A stretch of DNA of 33,699 nucleotides from Nitrobacter winogradskyi (GCF_006539545.1 NZ_BJNF01000066.1:1-33699), one strand, 5' to 3'. Positions 8,414 through 16,459 are shown, numbered from the stretch's first letter. The notes: generated by a model from the sequence alone, not told the origin. Program-made: numbers and translations.

Positions 8414-9910
8414 TTACTGTTCCTCCTTCGCGGCGATATCATCGAGCTTCCGGTAGAGCGTGGATCGCCCGATTTTCAATCGACGCGCGACTTCGGACAT
8501 TTGTCCGCGATAATGCGAAACGGCAAAGCGAATGATGTCGGCTTCCAGCTCATCGAGCGGGCGGACTTCGCCATCTTGAGCGAACAATGGCAGGCTGCCC
8601 GCATCTGGCACAGGCGCGAGGGGTATTTCATTACCGGGTATGGCCTGCGATGCGGTTTGCTGCGCGATAGGTTCCATGACCAGCGGCTCGCTTGCCTGGG
8701 TGTGTGTTTCAGGCCGCGCGTTTGCGGCGGGCTGCAAAGCCATCGACGGGAAATCCGGGAGGTCGAGTTGCGTACCTTCGCTCATGACGACAGCGCGGTA
8801 GACGGCGTTTTCGAGCTGACGGATGTTGCCGGGCCAGTCGAGTTGCGACAGGGCGCCCATCGCCTCGCCGCTGATGCCCTTGATCAACCGGTTTTCCTCC
8901 GCGCAGAAGCGCGCCAGAAAGTGCCGGAGCAGGTTCGGGATGTCCTCGCGGCGCTTTCGAAGCGGCGGAATGGTCAGCGGCAGCACGTGCAGGCGGTAGA
9001 ACAGGTCTTCCCTGAACAGTCCGGCCTTGACGCGATCGAGCAGGCGCCGATTGGTGGCCGAGATGATGCGGACGTCCACCTTGACCGGCTTGTGGCCGCC
9101 GACCGCTTCGACCGCGCCTTCCTGCAGCGCGCGCAATAGTTTGACTTGCGCGGCGAGCGGCAACTCGCTCACTTCATCCAGAAACAGCGTGCCGCCGGAA
9201 GCGTCGATGAACTTGCCGGTGTGGCGCTCGGTCGCGCCGGTGAACGATCCCTTCTCGTGACCGAACAGGATCGATTCGACCAGGCTGTCGGGGATCGCGC
9301 CGCAATTGACGGTAACAAACGGCTTGGCGCTGCGATCGCTCGTGCCGTGAATGGCGCGCGCGAACAGCTCCTTGCCGACGCCGGACTCGCCTTCGATCAG
9401 CACCGGGATCGACGATCCCGCCGCCTTTTTCGCCGCTTTCATCACGTCGGCCATGGCCTCGCTGCGGGTGATGATGTCGCCGAAGGTGAGGCGGCCTTCG
9501 CGGCTGTGGCGCACCCGCTGCAATTCGTTCTTGAGCGCGCTGGCGTTAAGCGCATTGCGCAGACTGACCTGGAGACGCTCGATGCCGACCGGCTTGACCA
9601 CGAAGTCATGGGCCCCTGCGCGCATGGCCGAGACCACATTGTCGATGCCCCCATGCGCGGTCTGGACAATGACGGGGATGCTGAGGCCGGCCTCGCGGAT
9701 TTCCGCCAGCACGCCCATGCCGTCGAGGCCGGGCATCACGAGGTCGAGGACAACGGCATCGATCACCGGACCCTCGCCTGCCGTTATCGCGGCGACCGCG
9801 GCGTCGCCGCTTTCGACGACCATGGTTTCATAGCCGCACCGCCGCACCATGTTCTCGACGAGACGACGCTGCACCGCGTCATCATCGGCGATCAAAATGG
9901 TGGCAGTCAT
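8414..9910 (-). CDS. NtrC-type sigma-54-dependent response regulator
   Basis: A 498-residue cytosolic transcription activator. Domains in order: receiver (1-120) with acidic pocket ADDD, phosphoacceptor Asp56 in VVLDLVMPGLDG and Lys106; AAA+ sigma-54 activation domain (about 145-380) with Walker A GESGVGKE (174-181), the sigma-54 contact loop as GSFTGA (221-226) instead of the consensus GAFTGA, and Walker B LFLDE (242-246); a Gln/Pro/Ala-rich linker; and a Fis-type helix-turn-helix at the C-terminus (MSEVARRLKIGRSTLYRKL). It should hydrolyse ATP to open sigma-54 promoters when phosphorylated. No histidine kinase lies next to it, so it is an orphan regulator here. The target genes cannot be told from sequence. 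The ATG at 9910 begins the receiver domain directly. Confidence 0.93.
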   Translation of the reverse strand: MTATILIADDDAVQRRLVENMVRRCGYETMVVESGDAAVAAITAGEGPVIDAVVLDLVMPGLDGMGVLAEIREAGLSIPVIVQTAHGGIDNVVSAMRAGAHDFVVKPVGIERLQVSLRNALNASALKNELQRVRHSREGRLTFGDIITRSEAMADVMKAAKKAAGSSIPVLIEGESGVGKELFARAIHGTSDRSAKPFVTVNCGAIPDSLVESILFGHEKGSFTGATERHTGKFIDASGGTLFLDEVSELPLAAQVKLLRALQEGAVEAVGGHKPVKVDVRIISATNRRLLDRVKAGLFREDLFYRLHVLPLTIPPLRKRREDIPNLLRHFLARFCAEENRLIKGISGEAMGALSQLDWPGNIRQLENAVYRAVVMSEGTQLDLPDFPSMALQPAANARPETHTQASEPLVMEPIAQQTASQAIPGNEIPLAPVPDAGSLPLFAQDGEVRPLDELEADIIRFAVSHYRGQMSEVARRLKIGRSTLYRKLDDIAAKEEQ

Positions 9911-10022
9911 GGCATTCCCCGCACTACAACTTATCTGTATTGAATCGGGGCACTTTGGCGGATGGGGATTAATGCGCTCTTAAGGTTTGCCGCCGCGCCG
10001 TCCTGTCATAACTGCTCTCCTG

Positions 10023-10053
10023 TTGATCGGTATTCATCTTGATCGGTGTTCAT
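10023..10053 (+). repeat. 15-bp tandem direct repeat upstream of pepF
   Basis: TTGATCGGTATTCAT (10023-10037) is followed one base later by TTGATCGGTGTTCAT (10039-10053), 14 of 15 bases identical with a 16-base period. It lies 20 bases before the pepF start codon, in the 163-base divergent gap with the response regulator gene. It could be a paired activator or repressor site, or simple slippage. Confidence 0.6.
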
Positions 10054-10073
10054 AGAGAAAGTCTGGATCGATA

Positions 10074-11951
10074 ATGGCTGCGCGTTCGTCCTCCGCCTCC
10101 CGCAAATCCGCGACCGCTCGCAAACCCGTCTCCCGCCGCAAGCCGGCCAGGAAAACGTCCGCCGTGAAATCGGGCGCAGGGAGGCTGCCGGAGTGGAATC
10201 TCGCGGATCTCTATGCCGGGATTGACGCGCCCGAGATCGCGCGCGATCTCGACAGGATCGACGCTGAATGCAGGGCGTTCGAATCGGATTACAAGGGCAG
10301 GCTCGCGACGGAAACGCCGGGCCCGGAGGGCGGCGCCTGGCTCGCGGGGGCCGTACGGCGCTATGAGGCGATCGATGATCTCGCGGGCCGGCTAGCTTCT
10401 TTTGCGGGCTTGATTCATGCCGGCGACAGCGTCGATCCCGCGATCTCGAAATTCTATGGCGACGTTTCGGAGCGTCTGACGGCGGCGTCGCTGCACCTGC
10501 TGTTTTTCCCGCTGGAGCTCAACCGCATCGACGACGACGTGATCGAGCGCGCCATGCAGGCTCCGGAGCTCGGGCATTATCGTCCCTGGATCGAGGATAG
10601 CCGCAAGGACAAGCCGTACCAGCTGGATGATCGCCTCGAACAGCTCTTTCACGAGAAGTCGCAGACCGGCTACTCGGCATGGAACAGGTTGTTCGACCAG
10701 ACGATTGCAGGGCTGCGCTTCAAGGTCGGAGCAAAAGAGCTTGCGATCGAACCGGCGCTGAACCTGTTGCAGGATCGTTCGCCGGAGAAGCGCAAGGCGG
10801 CGGGGCAGGCGCTGGCGAAGACGTTCAAGGCCAATGAGCGGACCTTCGCGCTCATCACCAATACGCTCGCGAAGGACAAGGATATTTCCGACCGCTGGCG
10901 CGGTTTTCAGGACGTGGCGGACTCACGCCATCTCAACAACCGCGTCGAGCGTGAGGTGGTGGACGCGCTTGTGGCCTCGGTGCGCGCGGCCTATCCGCGG
11001 CTGTCGCATCGTTACTATGCGCTGAAGGCGCGCTGGTTCAAAAAGAAAAAGCTCGCGCACTGGGATCGCAACGCGCCGCTGCCGTTCGCCGCCACCGGCG
11101 TCATTCCCTGGACCGATGCGCGCAAGATGGTTCTGAATGCCTATGGCGAATTCTCGCCCGAGATGGCCGGCATCGCCGAGCGATTCTTTACCGACCGGTG
11201 GATCGATGCGCCGGTGCGCCCCGGCAAGGCGCCGGGAGCGTTCTCGCATCCGACCACGCCGTCGGCACATCCCTACGTGCTGATGAACTACCAGGGCAAG
11301 CCGCGCGATGTGATGACTCTCGCGCATGAGTTGGGGCATGGCGTGCATCAAGTGCTTGCCGCGAAGAACGGCGCGCTGATGGCGCCGACGCCGCTGACGC
11401 TCGCGGAAACCGCCTCGGTCTTCGGTGAGATGCTGACCTTCAAGCGGTTGCTGGCGCAAACGAAGAACGCGAAGCAGCGGCAGGCGCTTCTGGCCGGCAA
11501 GGTCGAGGACATGATCAATACCGTGGTGCGCCAGATCGCCTTCTATACGTTCGAGCGCGCTGTTCATACCGAGCGCAAGAACGGCGAACTTACCGCCGAG
11601 CGCATCGGTCAGCTCTGGCTCAGCGTGCAGGGCGAGAGCCTCGGGCCCGCCATCGAGATCAGGCCGGGCTACGAGACCTTCTGGATGTACATTCCTCACT
11701 TCATCCATTCGCCGTTCTATGTCTACGCCTACGCGTTCGGCGATTGCCTCGTGAATTCGCTCTACGCGGTTTATGAACACGCCTCCGAAGGTTTCGCGGA
11801 GCGTTATCTGGCGATGCTCGCCGCCGGCGGCACCAAGCACTATTCCGAACTGCTGAAGCCGTTCGGGCTCGACGCCAGGGATCCAAAATTCTGGGATGGC
11901 GGGCTATCGGTCATTGCCGGCATGATCGATGAGCTGGAGGGGACGGGATAG
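10074..11951 (+). CDS. pepF: oligoendopeptidase F (M3 family metallopeptidase)
   Basis: A cytosolic zinc peptidase that cuts short oligopeptides. The 625-residue product has the M3 zinc motif in TLAHELGHGVHQ, with His418, Glu419 and His422, and a third-ligand region in PLTLAETASVFGEML (a Glu about 29 residues later). The family features LPEWNLADLYAGID near the start and YETFWMYIPHFIHSPFYVYAYAFG toward the end are typical of the pepF/M3 branch. The first 35 residues are a basic Ser/Arg/Lys/Ala-rich tail that is probably unstructured. The ATG at 10074 has only a weak ribosome-binding site. The gene is divergent from the response regulator and stands alone; 400 bases without a gene follow it. 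Confidence 0.93.
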   Translation: MAARSSSASRKSATARKPVSRRKPARKTSAVKSGAGRLPEWNLADLYAGIDAPEIARDLDRIDAECRAFESDYKGRLATETPGPEGGAWLAGAVRRYEAIDDLAGRLASFAGLIHAGDSVDPAISKFYGDVSERLTAASLHLLFFPLELNRIDDDVIERAMQAPELGHYRPWIEDSRKDKPYQLDDRLEQLFHEKSQTGYSAWNRLFDQTIAGLRFKVGAKELAIEPALNLLQDRSPEKRKAAGQALAKTFKANERTFALITNTLAKDKDISDRWRGFQDVADSRHLNNRVEREVVDALVASVRAAYPRLSHRYYALKARWFKKKKLAHWDRNAPLPFAATGVIPWTDARKMVLNAYGEFSPEMAGIAERFFTDRWIDAPVRPGKAPGAFSHPTTPSAHPYVLMNYQGKPRDVMTLAHELGHGVHQVLAAKNGALMAPTPLTLAETASVFGEMLTFKRLLAQTKNAKQRQALLAGKVEDMINTVVRQIAFYTFERAVHTERKNGELTAERIGQLWLSVQGESLGPAIEIRPGYETFWMYIPHFIHSPFYVYAYAFGDCLVNSLYAVYEHASEGFAERYLAMLAAGGTKHYSELLKPFGLDARDPKFWDGGLSVIAGMIDELEGTG

Positions 11952-12352
11952 AAGCCGCCCATCACCGCCGCGTGGCGTGGCAAATTGGCGCAGCTCCGTA
12001 TCGCGAGCCTGACGAAAAACTAAACCTGCAACTCAAACGTGCATTCTTGGGCATCGAACAGTTTGTTCAGCACGGGCGTAGCCTGCTGGGCGGCTTGGGG
12101 TAAGGCAACCGGAATGAAGCCCGATTCCTGCCGGGACGGGGCGCTGAGCCCTTTATCCGGTCGCACATCACCCCAAAGGAGCCTCCGTAAGCCAGGAAAA
12201 TTCGGCGTCAGCCGGGCTCAAATGGGCGAGATTCGCATATTTTATACATCGAGGCGCGGAGACCTCACCTAGGTGGCCGCCACACCGTTGCTCTGTCCGC
12301 GCGATTGCGCTAATTCCTCAAGGGCAAGATCAACCTTGGCTGGAGACTCGAC
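11952..12352. other. 401-base gap without a recognisable gene
   Basis: Between pepF and the oxidase subunit IV gene I see no convincing coding frame, repeat or RNA gene. A frame at 12039-12272 has no ribosome-binding site and a composition unlike its neighbours. An AT-rich patch (ATATTTTATACATC, about 12236-12249) stands out from the GC-rich surroundings and may be part of the promoter for the downstream operon, but no clear -35/-10 pair can be called. Confidence 0.4.
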
Positions 12353-12505
12353 GTGTCAGATCATAGCGAAATCGTTTACTCGACGGCGGACGGCATGGAT
12401 TACCCGGCGCACGAGAATACGTACAATACCTTCATCAAATTCGGGACGATCGGTTCGGTGGCTGTGATCATCGTTGTCTCGTTGATGGCGATTTTCCTCA
12501 CCTGA
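12353..12505 (+). CDS. aa3-type cytochrome c oxidase subunit IV
   Basis: A 50-residue membrane protein. It starts at a GTG (12353) with a GGAG site 7 bases upstream. The product begins MSDHSEIVYSTADGMDYPAH, continues ENTYNTFIKFGTIGSVAVII and ends with VVSLMAIFLT. The first 25 residues are polar and acidic and resemble the N-terminus of bacterial COX4_pro_2 proteins (DYPAHENTYxxF). The rest is one transmembrane helix. This subunit packs against the catalytic core of aa3-type cytochrome c oxidases in Alphaproteobacteria; its role there is not essential in studied cases. The core oxidase genes are not in this window. It lies 95 bases upstream of pntAA in the same direction. I am confident in the gene and fairly confident in the family. 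Confidence 0.85.
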   Translation: MSDHSEIVYSTADGMDYPAHENTYNTFIKFGTIGSVAVIIVVSLMAIFLT

Positions 12506-12600
12506 TTGTCAGTTCGTCGTTCCGGCCGTCCTGGATTTCCGCTCGCTAGCAATGTGGGTGGTGCTTTAGTCATGCGTGGCCGTCGGCTGCGGGAGGCATC

Positions 12601-13731
12601 ATGAAGATTGCCATAGCGAAAGAAATCGATGAGTCGGAACCGCGGGTCGCCGCGTCACCCGACACAGTGAAGAAGTTCAAGGCGCTCGGCGCGGATATCG
12701 CAATCGAGCCGGGCGCCGGGACCAAGTCGGGTGTGCCCGATTCGGACTTCACGGCCGCCGGAGCGTCGGTAAGCCCTGATGCCGTGAAAGACGCCGATAT
12801 CATCATCAAGGTGAGGCGGCCCGAAGCATCCGAACTGGCGCGCTACAAGCGTGGCGCGCTGGTGATCGCGATCATGGATCCTTACGGCAATGAGGCGGCG
12901 CTGAAGAAGATTGCGGATGCCGGCGTATCGGCCTTCGCCATGGAGTTGATGCCGCGGATTACGCGCGCGCAGGTGATGGACGTGCTGTCCAGCCAGGCGA
13001 ACCTGGCCGGTTACCGGGCCGTCATCGAGGCGGCCGAGGCATTCGGCCGCGCCTTTCCAATGATGATGACGGCGGCCGGCACCGTGCCCGCCGCAAAGGT
13101 GTTCGTCATGGGGGTTGGCGTTGCCGGCCTTCAGGCGATCGCCACTGCGCGTCGTCTCGGCGCCGCCGTCACCGCGACCGACGTGCGCCCCGCCACCAAG
13201 GAGCAGGTGGAAAGCCTCGGCGCCAAATTCCTTGCTGTCGAGGACGAGGAGTTCAAGAACGCGCAGACCGCTGGCGGCTACGCCAAGGAAATGTCGAAAG
13301 AGTATCAGGCCAAGCAGGCGGCGCTCACCGCGGAACACATCAAGAAGCAGGACATCATCATCACCACGGCGCTGATTCCCGGACGGCCGGCGCCGAGGCT
13401 CGTGACCGCGGAGATGGTGCGTTCGATGAAGCCGGGATCGGTGCTGGTCGATCTCGCGGTCGAGCGCGGCGGTAACATCGAGGGTGTCCAGGCGGGGAAG
13501 GTCGTCGATCTCAACGGCGTGAAGATCATCGGCTTTACCAACGTCGCCGGCCGCGTCGCGGCCTCGGCGTCCAGCCTGTATGCCCGCAACCTGTTTTCCT
13601 TCATCGAAACGCTGGTCGACAAGACGACCAAGGCGCTGGCGGTGAACTGGGATGATGAACTGGTCAAGGCTACCGCGCTGACCCGGAACGGCGCGATCAT
13701 TCATCCGAACTTCCAGCCGAAAGGCGCATGA
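12601..13731 (+). CDS. pntAA: proton-translocating NAD(P) transhydrogenase, subunit alpha part 1
   Basis: The NAD(H)-binding dI component of the membrane transhydrogenase, which uses the proton gradient to make NADPH from NADH. The 376-residue product starts MKIAIAKEIDESEPRVAASPDTVKKF, as expected of the alanine dehydrogenase/PNT N-terminal domain. It has the nucleotide-binding glycine motif in FVMGVGVAGLQAIATARRLGA and the mobile-loop region EMSKEYQAKQAALTAEHIKKQDIIITTALIPGRPAP. The ATG at 12601 has GGGAGG at good distance. The alpha subunit is split in two genes, as in other Alphaproteobacteria, so the hydrophobic part is encoded next by pntAB. Confidence 0.96.
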   Translation: MKIAIAKEIDESEPRVAASPDTVKKFKALGADIAIEPGAGTKSGVPDSDFTAAGASVSPDAVKDADIIIKVRRPEASELARYKRGALVIAIMDPYGNEAALKKIADAGVSAFAMELMPRITRAQVMDVLSSQANLAGYRAVIEAAEAFGRAFPMMMTAAGTVPAAKVFVMGVGVAGLQAIATARRLGAAVTATDVRPATKEQVESLGAKFLAVEDEEFKNAQTAGGYAKEMSKEYQAKQAALTAEHIKKQDIIITTALIPGRPAPRLVTAEMVRSMKPGSVLVDLAVERGGNIEGVQAGKVVDLNGVKIIGFTNVAGRVAASASSLYARNLFSFIETLVDKTTKALAVNWDDELVKATALTRNGAIIHPNFQPKGA

Positions 13732-13848
13732 TGATCATGAGCCTGGCCGGACAGCGGATTATTCCGGACAGTGGGACGTGCGCGTTGATTTCCGGATTTG
13801 CCGCTCACGCCTTTCGCACGCCCGGAAACGACGAATAGGAATGCGTCC

Positions 13849-14166
13849 ATGGAACATGTCGTGCAGGCCGTCGATCCCTTTGTTTTTCGGCTGTCGATTT
13901 TCGTTCTGGCCGTCTTCGTCGGCTATTTCGTGGTGTGGTCCGTGACGCCCGCGCTGCATACTCCGCTGATGTCGGTCACCAATGCGATTTCGTCGGTGAT
14001 CGTCGTCGGCGCGCTGCTCGCCGTCGGCGTCGGCATGATTACGGAAGGTTCGGGCTGGGCGCGGGCTTTCGGATTCGTCGCCCTGGTTTTCGCCTGTGTG
14101 AATATCTTCGGCGGCTTTCTCGTCACCCAGCGAATGCTGGCGATGTACAAGAAGAAGCAGAAGTAG
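13849..14166 (+). CDS. pntAB: proton-translocating NAD(P) transhydrogenase, subunit alpha part 2
   Basis: The small membrane part of the split alpha subunit, 105 residues. It has three hydrophobic helices: [35 protein letters not shown] and [20 protein letters not shown]. The sequence [29 protein letters not shown] is the family hallmark of the proton-channel component. It ends with a lysine cluster on the cytosolic side. The ATG at 13849 begins the conserved region; the frame is open to 13798 but the extra residues are unlike the family. A GGAA-type site lies near 13838. The gap to pntAA is 117 bases and to pntB 157 bases, unusually loose for a single complex. Confidence 0.94.
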   Translation: MEHVVQAVDPFVFRLSIFVLAVFVGYFVVWSVTPALHTPLMSVTNAISSVIVVGALLAVGVGMITEGSGWARAFGFVALVFACVNIFGGFLVTQRMLAMYKKKQK

Positions 14167-14193
14167 ATTTTTCCATGCAGGGTTACTTCCAGT

Positions 14194-14304
14194 GTCCCGG
14201 ATGCGAGGCGGCGCGCTGTGCTGCATCGCCGATCCGGGATCGCCATAGTTTGGGATGGTCCCGGTTCCGCGCCGCATCGCTTTGCGTTGCGCCGCGCCCG
14301 GGAC
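14194..14304. repeat. GC-rich palindromic element between pntAB and pntB
   Basis: The 157-base gap inside the pnt operon carries a palindrome-rich block. GTCCCGG at 14194-14200 and 14258-14264 both face CCGGGAC at 14298-14304, and GATCCGGGATC (14231-14241) is a near-palindrome in the middle. The layout resembles a dispersed repeat I associate with Bradyrhizobium-group genomes, but only one copy is in this window. It can form strong hairpins in the transcript just before pntB, and it also creates a misleading open frame (from 14255) in front of the true pntB start. Confidence 0.6.
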
Positions 14305-14323
14305 GAGACGCCGGGGCTCCGCC

Positions 14324-15721
14324 ATGAATGCCGATCTTGCCGCGCTGCTTTACCTCGTCGCAGGTGTCTTGTTCATCCTGTCACTGCGCGGGCTGTCGAG
14401 TCCGGCGTCGAGCCGTCAGGGTAATTTCCTCGGCATGGCCGGCATGGCGATCGCGGTCGCGACCACGCTCGCGGCGCATCCGCCCGCTGACGCCGTGGCG
14501 TGGGTGCTGGTGATCCTCGGTGTTGCGATCGGCGGCGGCATCGGCGCGGTGATCGCGCGCCGGGTGCCGATGACGTCGATGCCGGAACTGGTCGCGGCGT
14601 TTCACTCGCTGGTCGGCATGGCGGCGGTGCTGGTGGCCGCCGGCGCGTTCTATGCGCCCGAAGCCTTCGAGATCGGAACGCCCGGCAACATCCATGCGCA
14701 GAGCCTGGTCGAGATGTCGCTCGGCGTCGCCATCGGCGCGCTGACGTTCACAGGTTCGGTGATCGCATTCCTCAAACTGTCCGGCCGGATGAGCGGCGCG
14801 CCGATCATCCTTCCCGCGCGTCACATCATCAACATCGCGCTCGCTCTCGCCCTGGTCTTCTTCATGTACGGGCTGGTGGTGTCGGGCAGCGCGCTCGACT
14901 TCTGGCTGATCACGATTCTGGCGCTGGTGATCGGCGTGCTGCTGATCATTCCGATCGGCGGCGCCGACATGCCGGTCGTGATCTCGATGCTGAACTCCTA
15001 TTCCGGCTGGGCGGCGGCCGGCATCGGTTTTACGCTCGGCAACTCGGCGCTGATCATCACGGGAGCGCTGGTCGGCTCCTCCGGCGCGATCCTGTCCTAC
15101 ATCATGTGCCACGCCATGAACCGGTCGTTCATCTCGGTGATCCTCGGCGGCTTCGGCGGCGAGACGGCGGCGGCGGGTGGCGCAGGGGGCGAGCAGAAGC
15201 CGGCGAAACTCGGCTCGGCGGACGACGCCGCTTTCATCATGAAGAATGCCTCGAAGGTCATCATCGTGCCGGGCTACGGCATGGCGGTCGCACAGGCGCA
15301 GCATGCGCTGCGCGAATTGGCGGATACACTGAAGAAGGAAGGCGTCGAGGTCAAATACGCGATTCATCCGGTCGCGGGCCGAATGCCCGGTCATATGAAT
15401 GTGCTGCTGGCGGAAGCCAATGTGCCATACGACGAAGTTTTTGAGCTCGAGGATATCAACTCGGAGTTCGCTCAGGCCGACGTGGCGTTCGTCATCGGCG
15501 CCAACGACGTCACCAACCCCGCGGCGGAGGACGACAAGTCTTCGCCGATCTATGGCATGCCGGTGTTGCAGGTCTGGAAAGCCGGCACGGTGATGTTCAT
15601 CAAGCGTTCGCTGGCATCGGGTTATGCCGGCATCGATAATCCACTGTTCTATCGGGATAACACCATGATGCTGCTTGGCGACGCCAAGAAGATGACGGAG
15701 AATATCGTCAAGGGGATGTAA
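14324..15721 (+). CDS. pntB: proton-translocating NAD(P) transhydrogenase, subunit beta
   Basis: The beta subunit carries the remaining membrane helices (dII) and the NADP(H)-binding dIII domain. At 465 residues it has the family length. The membrane part includes SMPELVAAFHSLVGMAAVLVA and MPVVISMLNSYSGWAAAGIGF, both conserved. dIII contains VIIVPGYGMAVAQAQHALREL, AIHPVAGRMPGHMNVLLAEANVPY and VAFVIGANDVTNPAAEDD, which bind NADP(H). I chose the ATG at 14324; an upstream start at 14255 lies inside a palindromic element and would add 23 Arg/Ala/Pro-rich residues with no family match. Ribosome binding is modest (a GGGG 6-9 bases upstream). With pntAA and pntAB it forms the complete enzyme. Confidence 0.96.
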   Translation: MNADLAALLYLVAGVLFILSLRGLSSPASSRQGNFLGMAGMAIAVATTLAAHPPADAVAWVLVILGVAIGGGIGAVIARRVPMTSMPELVAAFHSLVGMAAVLVAAGAFYAPEAFEIGTPGNIHAQSLVEMSLGVAIGALTFTGSVIAFLKLSGRMSGAPIILPARHIINIALALALVFFMYGLVVSGSALDFWLITILALVIGVLLIIPIGGADMPVVISMLNSYSGWAAAGIGFTLGNSALIITGALVGSSGAILSYIMCHAMNRSFISVILGGFGGETAAAGGAGGEQKPAKLGSADDAAFIMKNASKVIIVPGYGMAVAQAQHALRELADTLKKEGVEVKYAIHPVAGRMPGHMNVLLAEANVPYDEVFELEDINSEFAQADVAFVIGANDVTNPAAEDDKSSPIYGMPVLQVWKAGTVMFIKRSLASGYAGIDNPLFYRDNTMMLLGDAKKMTENIVKGM

Positions 15722-15747
15722 CGCGACCGAAAACAACGGAGACCGGC

Positions 15748-16215
15748 ATGGCGGATGACAAGGCGAAGCGCGGCGGAAGCGACGGTCGCTTGATCGCGCT
15801 GCGTGAGGCTTACGAGGTTCGTTACTGGTCCAAAAAATTCAAGGTCACGCCGTCGAAACTAAAGGCCGCAGTCAAGGCTGTCGGTCGTTCCGCCAGGACA
15901 GTCGAAGCCTACCTCAAGCTGCAAAAGCGCGCGACCAACGACCGGGCGCTGATCGCGTTGACCCAGCCCTATGAGGTCAGATACTGGGCGAAAAAGTTCA
16001 AGGTGACGCCGGCAAGGCTTCGCACCGCGGTCGGGGAGGTGGGACGCTCCGCGAAGAAAGTCGGTGTTTTCCTCGCCGCCAGGAAGACGGTCAAAAAGAA
16101 ATCCGCCGTCAAAAAGAAGACAACGGCCAAGAAAGTAAAAACGAAGAAGGTAAAAGCGAAGACGCCAAAGGCGAAGAAGGCGAAAAAGAGCGCCGGTAAG
16201 CGCGCCAGAGCATGA
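15748..16215 (+). CDS. tandem DUF3606 protein with lysine-rich histone H1-like tail
   Basis: A 155-residue very basic protein, function unknown. Two copies of a DUF3606-like unit occur at about residues 13-56 and 66-109. Each has the signature YEVRYWxKKFKVTPxxLxxAV followed by VGRSA, and the two Tyr-Glu-Val starts (residues 22 and 75) are 53 residues apart. The remaining 45 residues are nearly all Lys, Ala, Thr and Val (KKKTTAKKVKTKKVKAKTPK), like bacterial histone H1-like tails. Single DUF3606 proteins are usually short stand-alone polypeptides; two units plus a cationic tail suggest a DNA- or RNA-binding role, which is inference. The ATG at 15748 has a GGAGA site upstream and lies 26 bases after pntB. 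The last two codons and stop lie in a palindromic repeat. Confidence 0.85.
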   Translation: MADDKAKRGGSDGRLIALREAYEVRYWSKKFKVTPSKLKAAVKAVGRSARTVEAYLKLQKRATNDRALIALTQPYEVRYWAKKFKVTPARLRTAVGEVGRSAKKVGVFLAARKTVKKKSAVKKKTTAKKVKTKKVKAKTPKAKKAKKSAGKRARA

Positions 16216-16459
16216 TCCCGACCCGAAGGGTCGCGCCGGCGCAAAATGCAAACCGGTTTTCGAAAAAAATCATGCTCAAACAGAAAGATAAACGACGAGT
16301 CTGGTTCAGCGCAGTTGAAACAGACTCTATAGCGTTTTCGAGCGAAGCATGTCCTCGGGCTTGAGCCCTAAGGGTGGATGACCGGTTCGCGTGAAGAGAA
16401 TGCGTCAAAACAAAAATCCAGAGCTTCGCTTCTGATTCAATCAGAAGCGATAATGCTCC
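16207..16459 (+). repeat. composite palindromic repeat, copy 3 (modules A-C-B)
   Basis: Part of a 566-base gap without genes. Module A (16207-16280) runs from AGAGCATGATCCCGACCCGA to ATCATGCTCAAAC; its first bases encode the end and TGA stop of the DUF3606 gene. Module C pairs GAGTCTGGTTCA (16297-16308) with TGAAACAGACTC (16316-16327), one mismatch. Module B (about 16331-16459) contains the GGGCTTGAGCCC palindrome, GGTTCGCGTGAAGAGAATGCG, and a perfect 12-bp hairpin, TCGCTTCTGATT (16426-16437) and AATCAGAAGCGA (16439-16450), with one base between. Confidence 0.82.

Noticed and set aside
12039-12272. A 77-codon frame between pepF and the oxidase subunit IV gene
   Set aside because: No ribosome-binding site, non-coding-like composition rich in Ser, Trp and Arg, and no familiar motif.
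14255-14323. Upstream extension of pntB
   Set aside because: The 23 extra residues are translated from a palindromic element, and the family begins at MNADLAALLYL (14324).
14381-15736. A 451-codon minus-strand open frame opposite pntB
   Set aside because: Its composition is dominated by Arg, His and Asp, typical of antisense frames in GC-rich genes, while pntB on the other strand is unambiguous.
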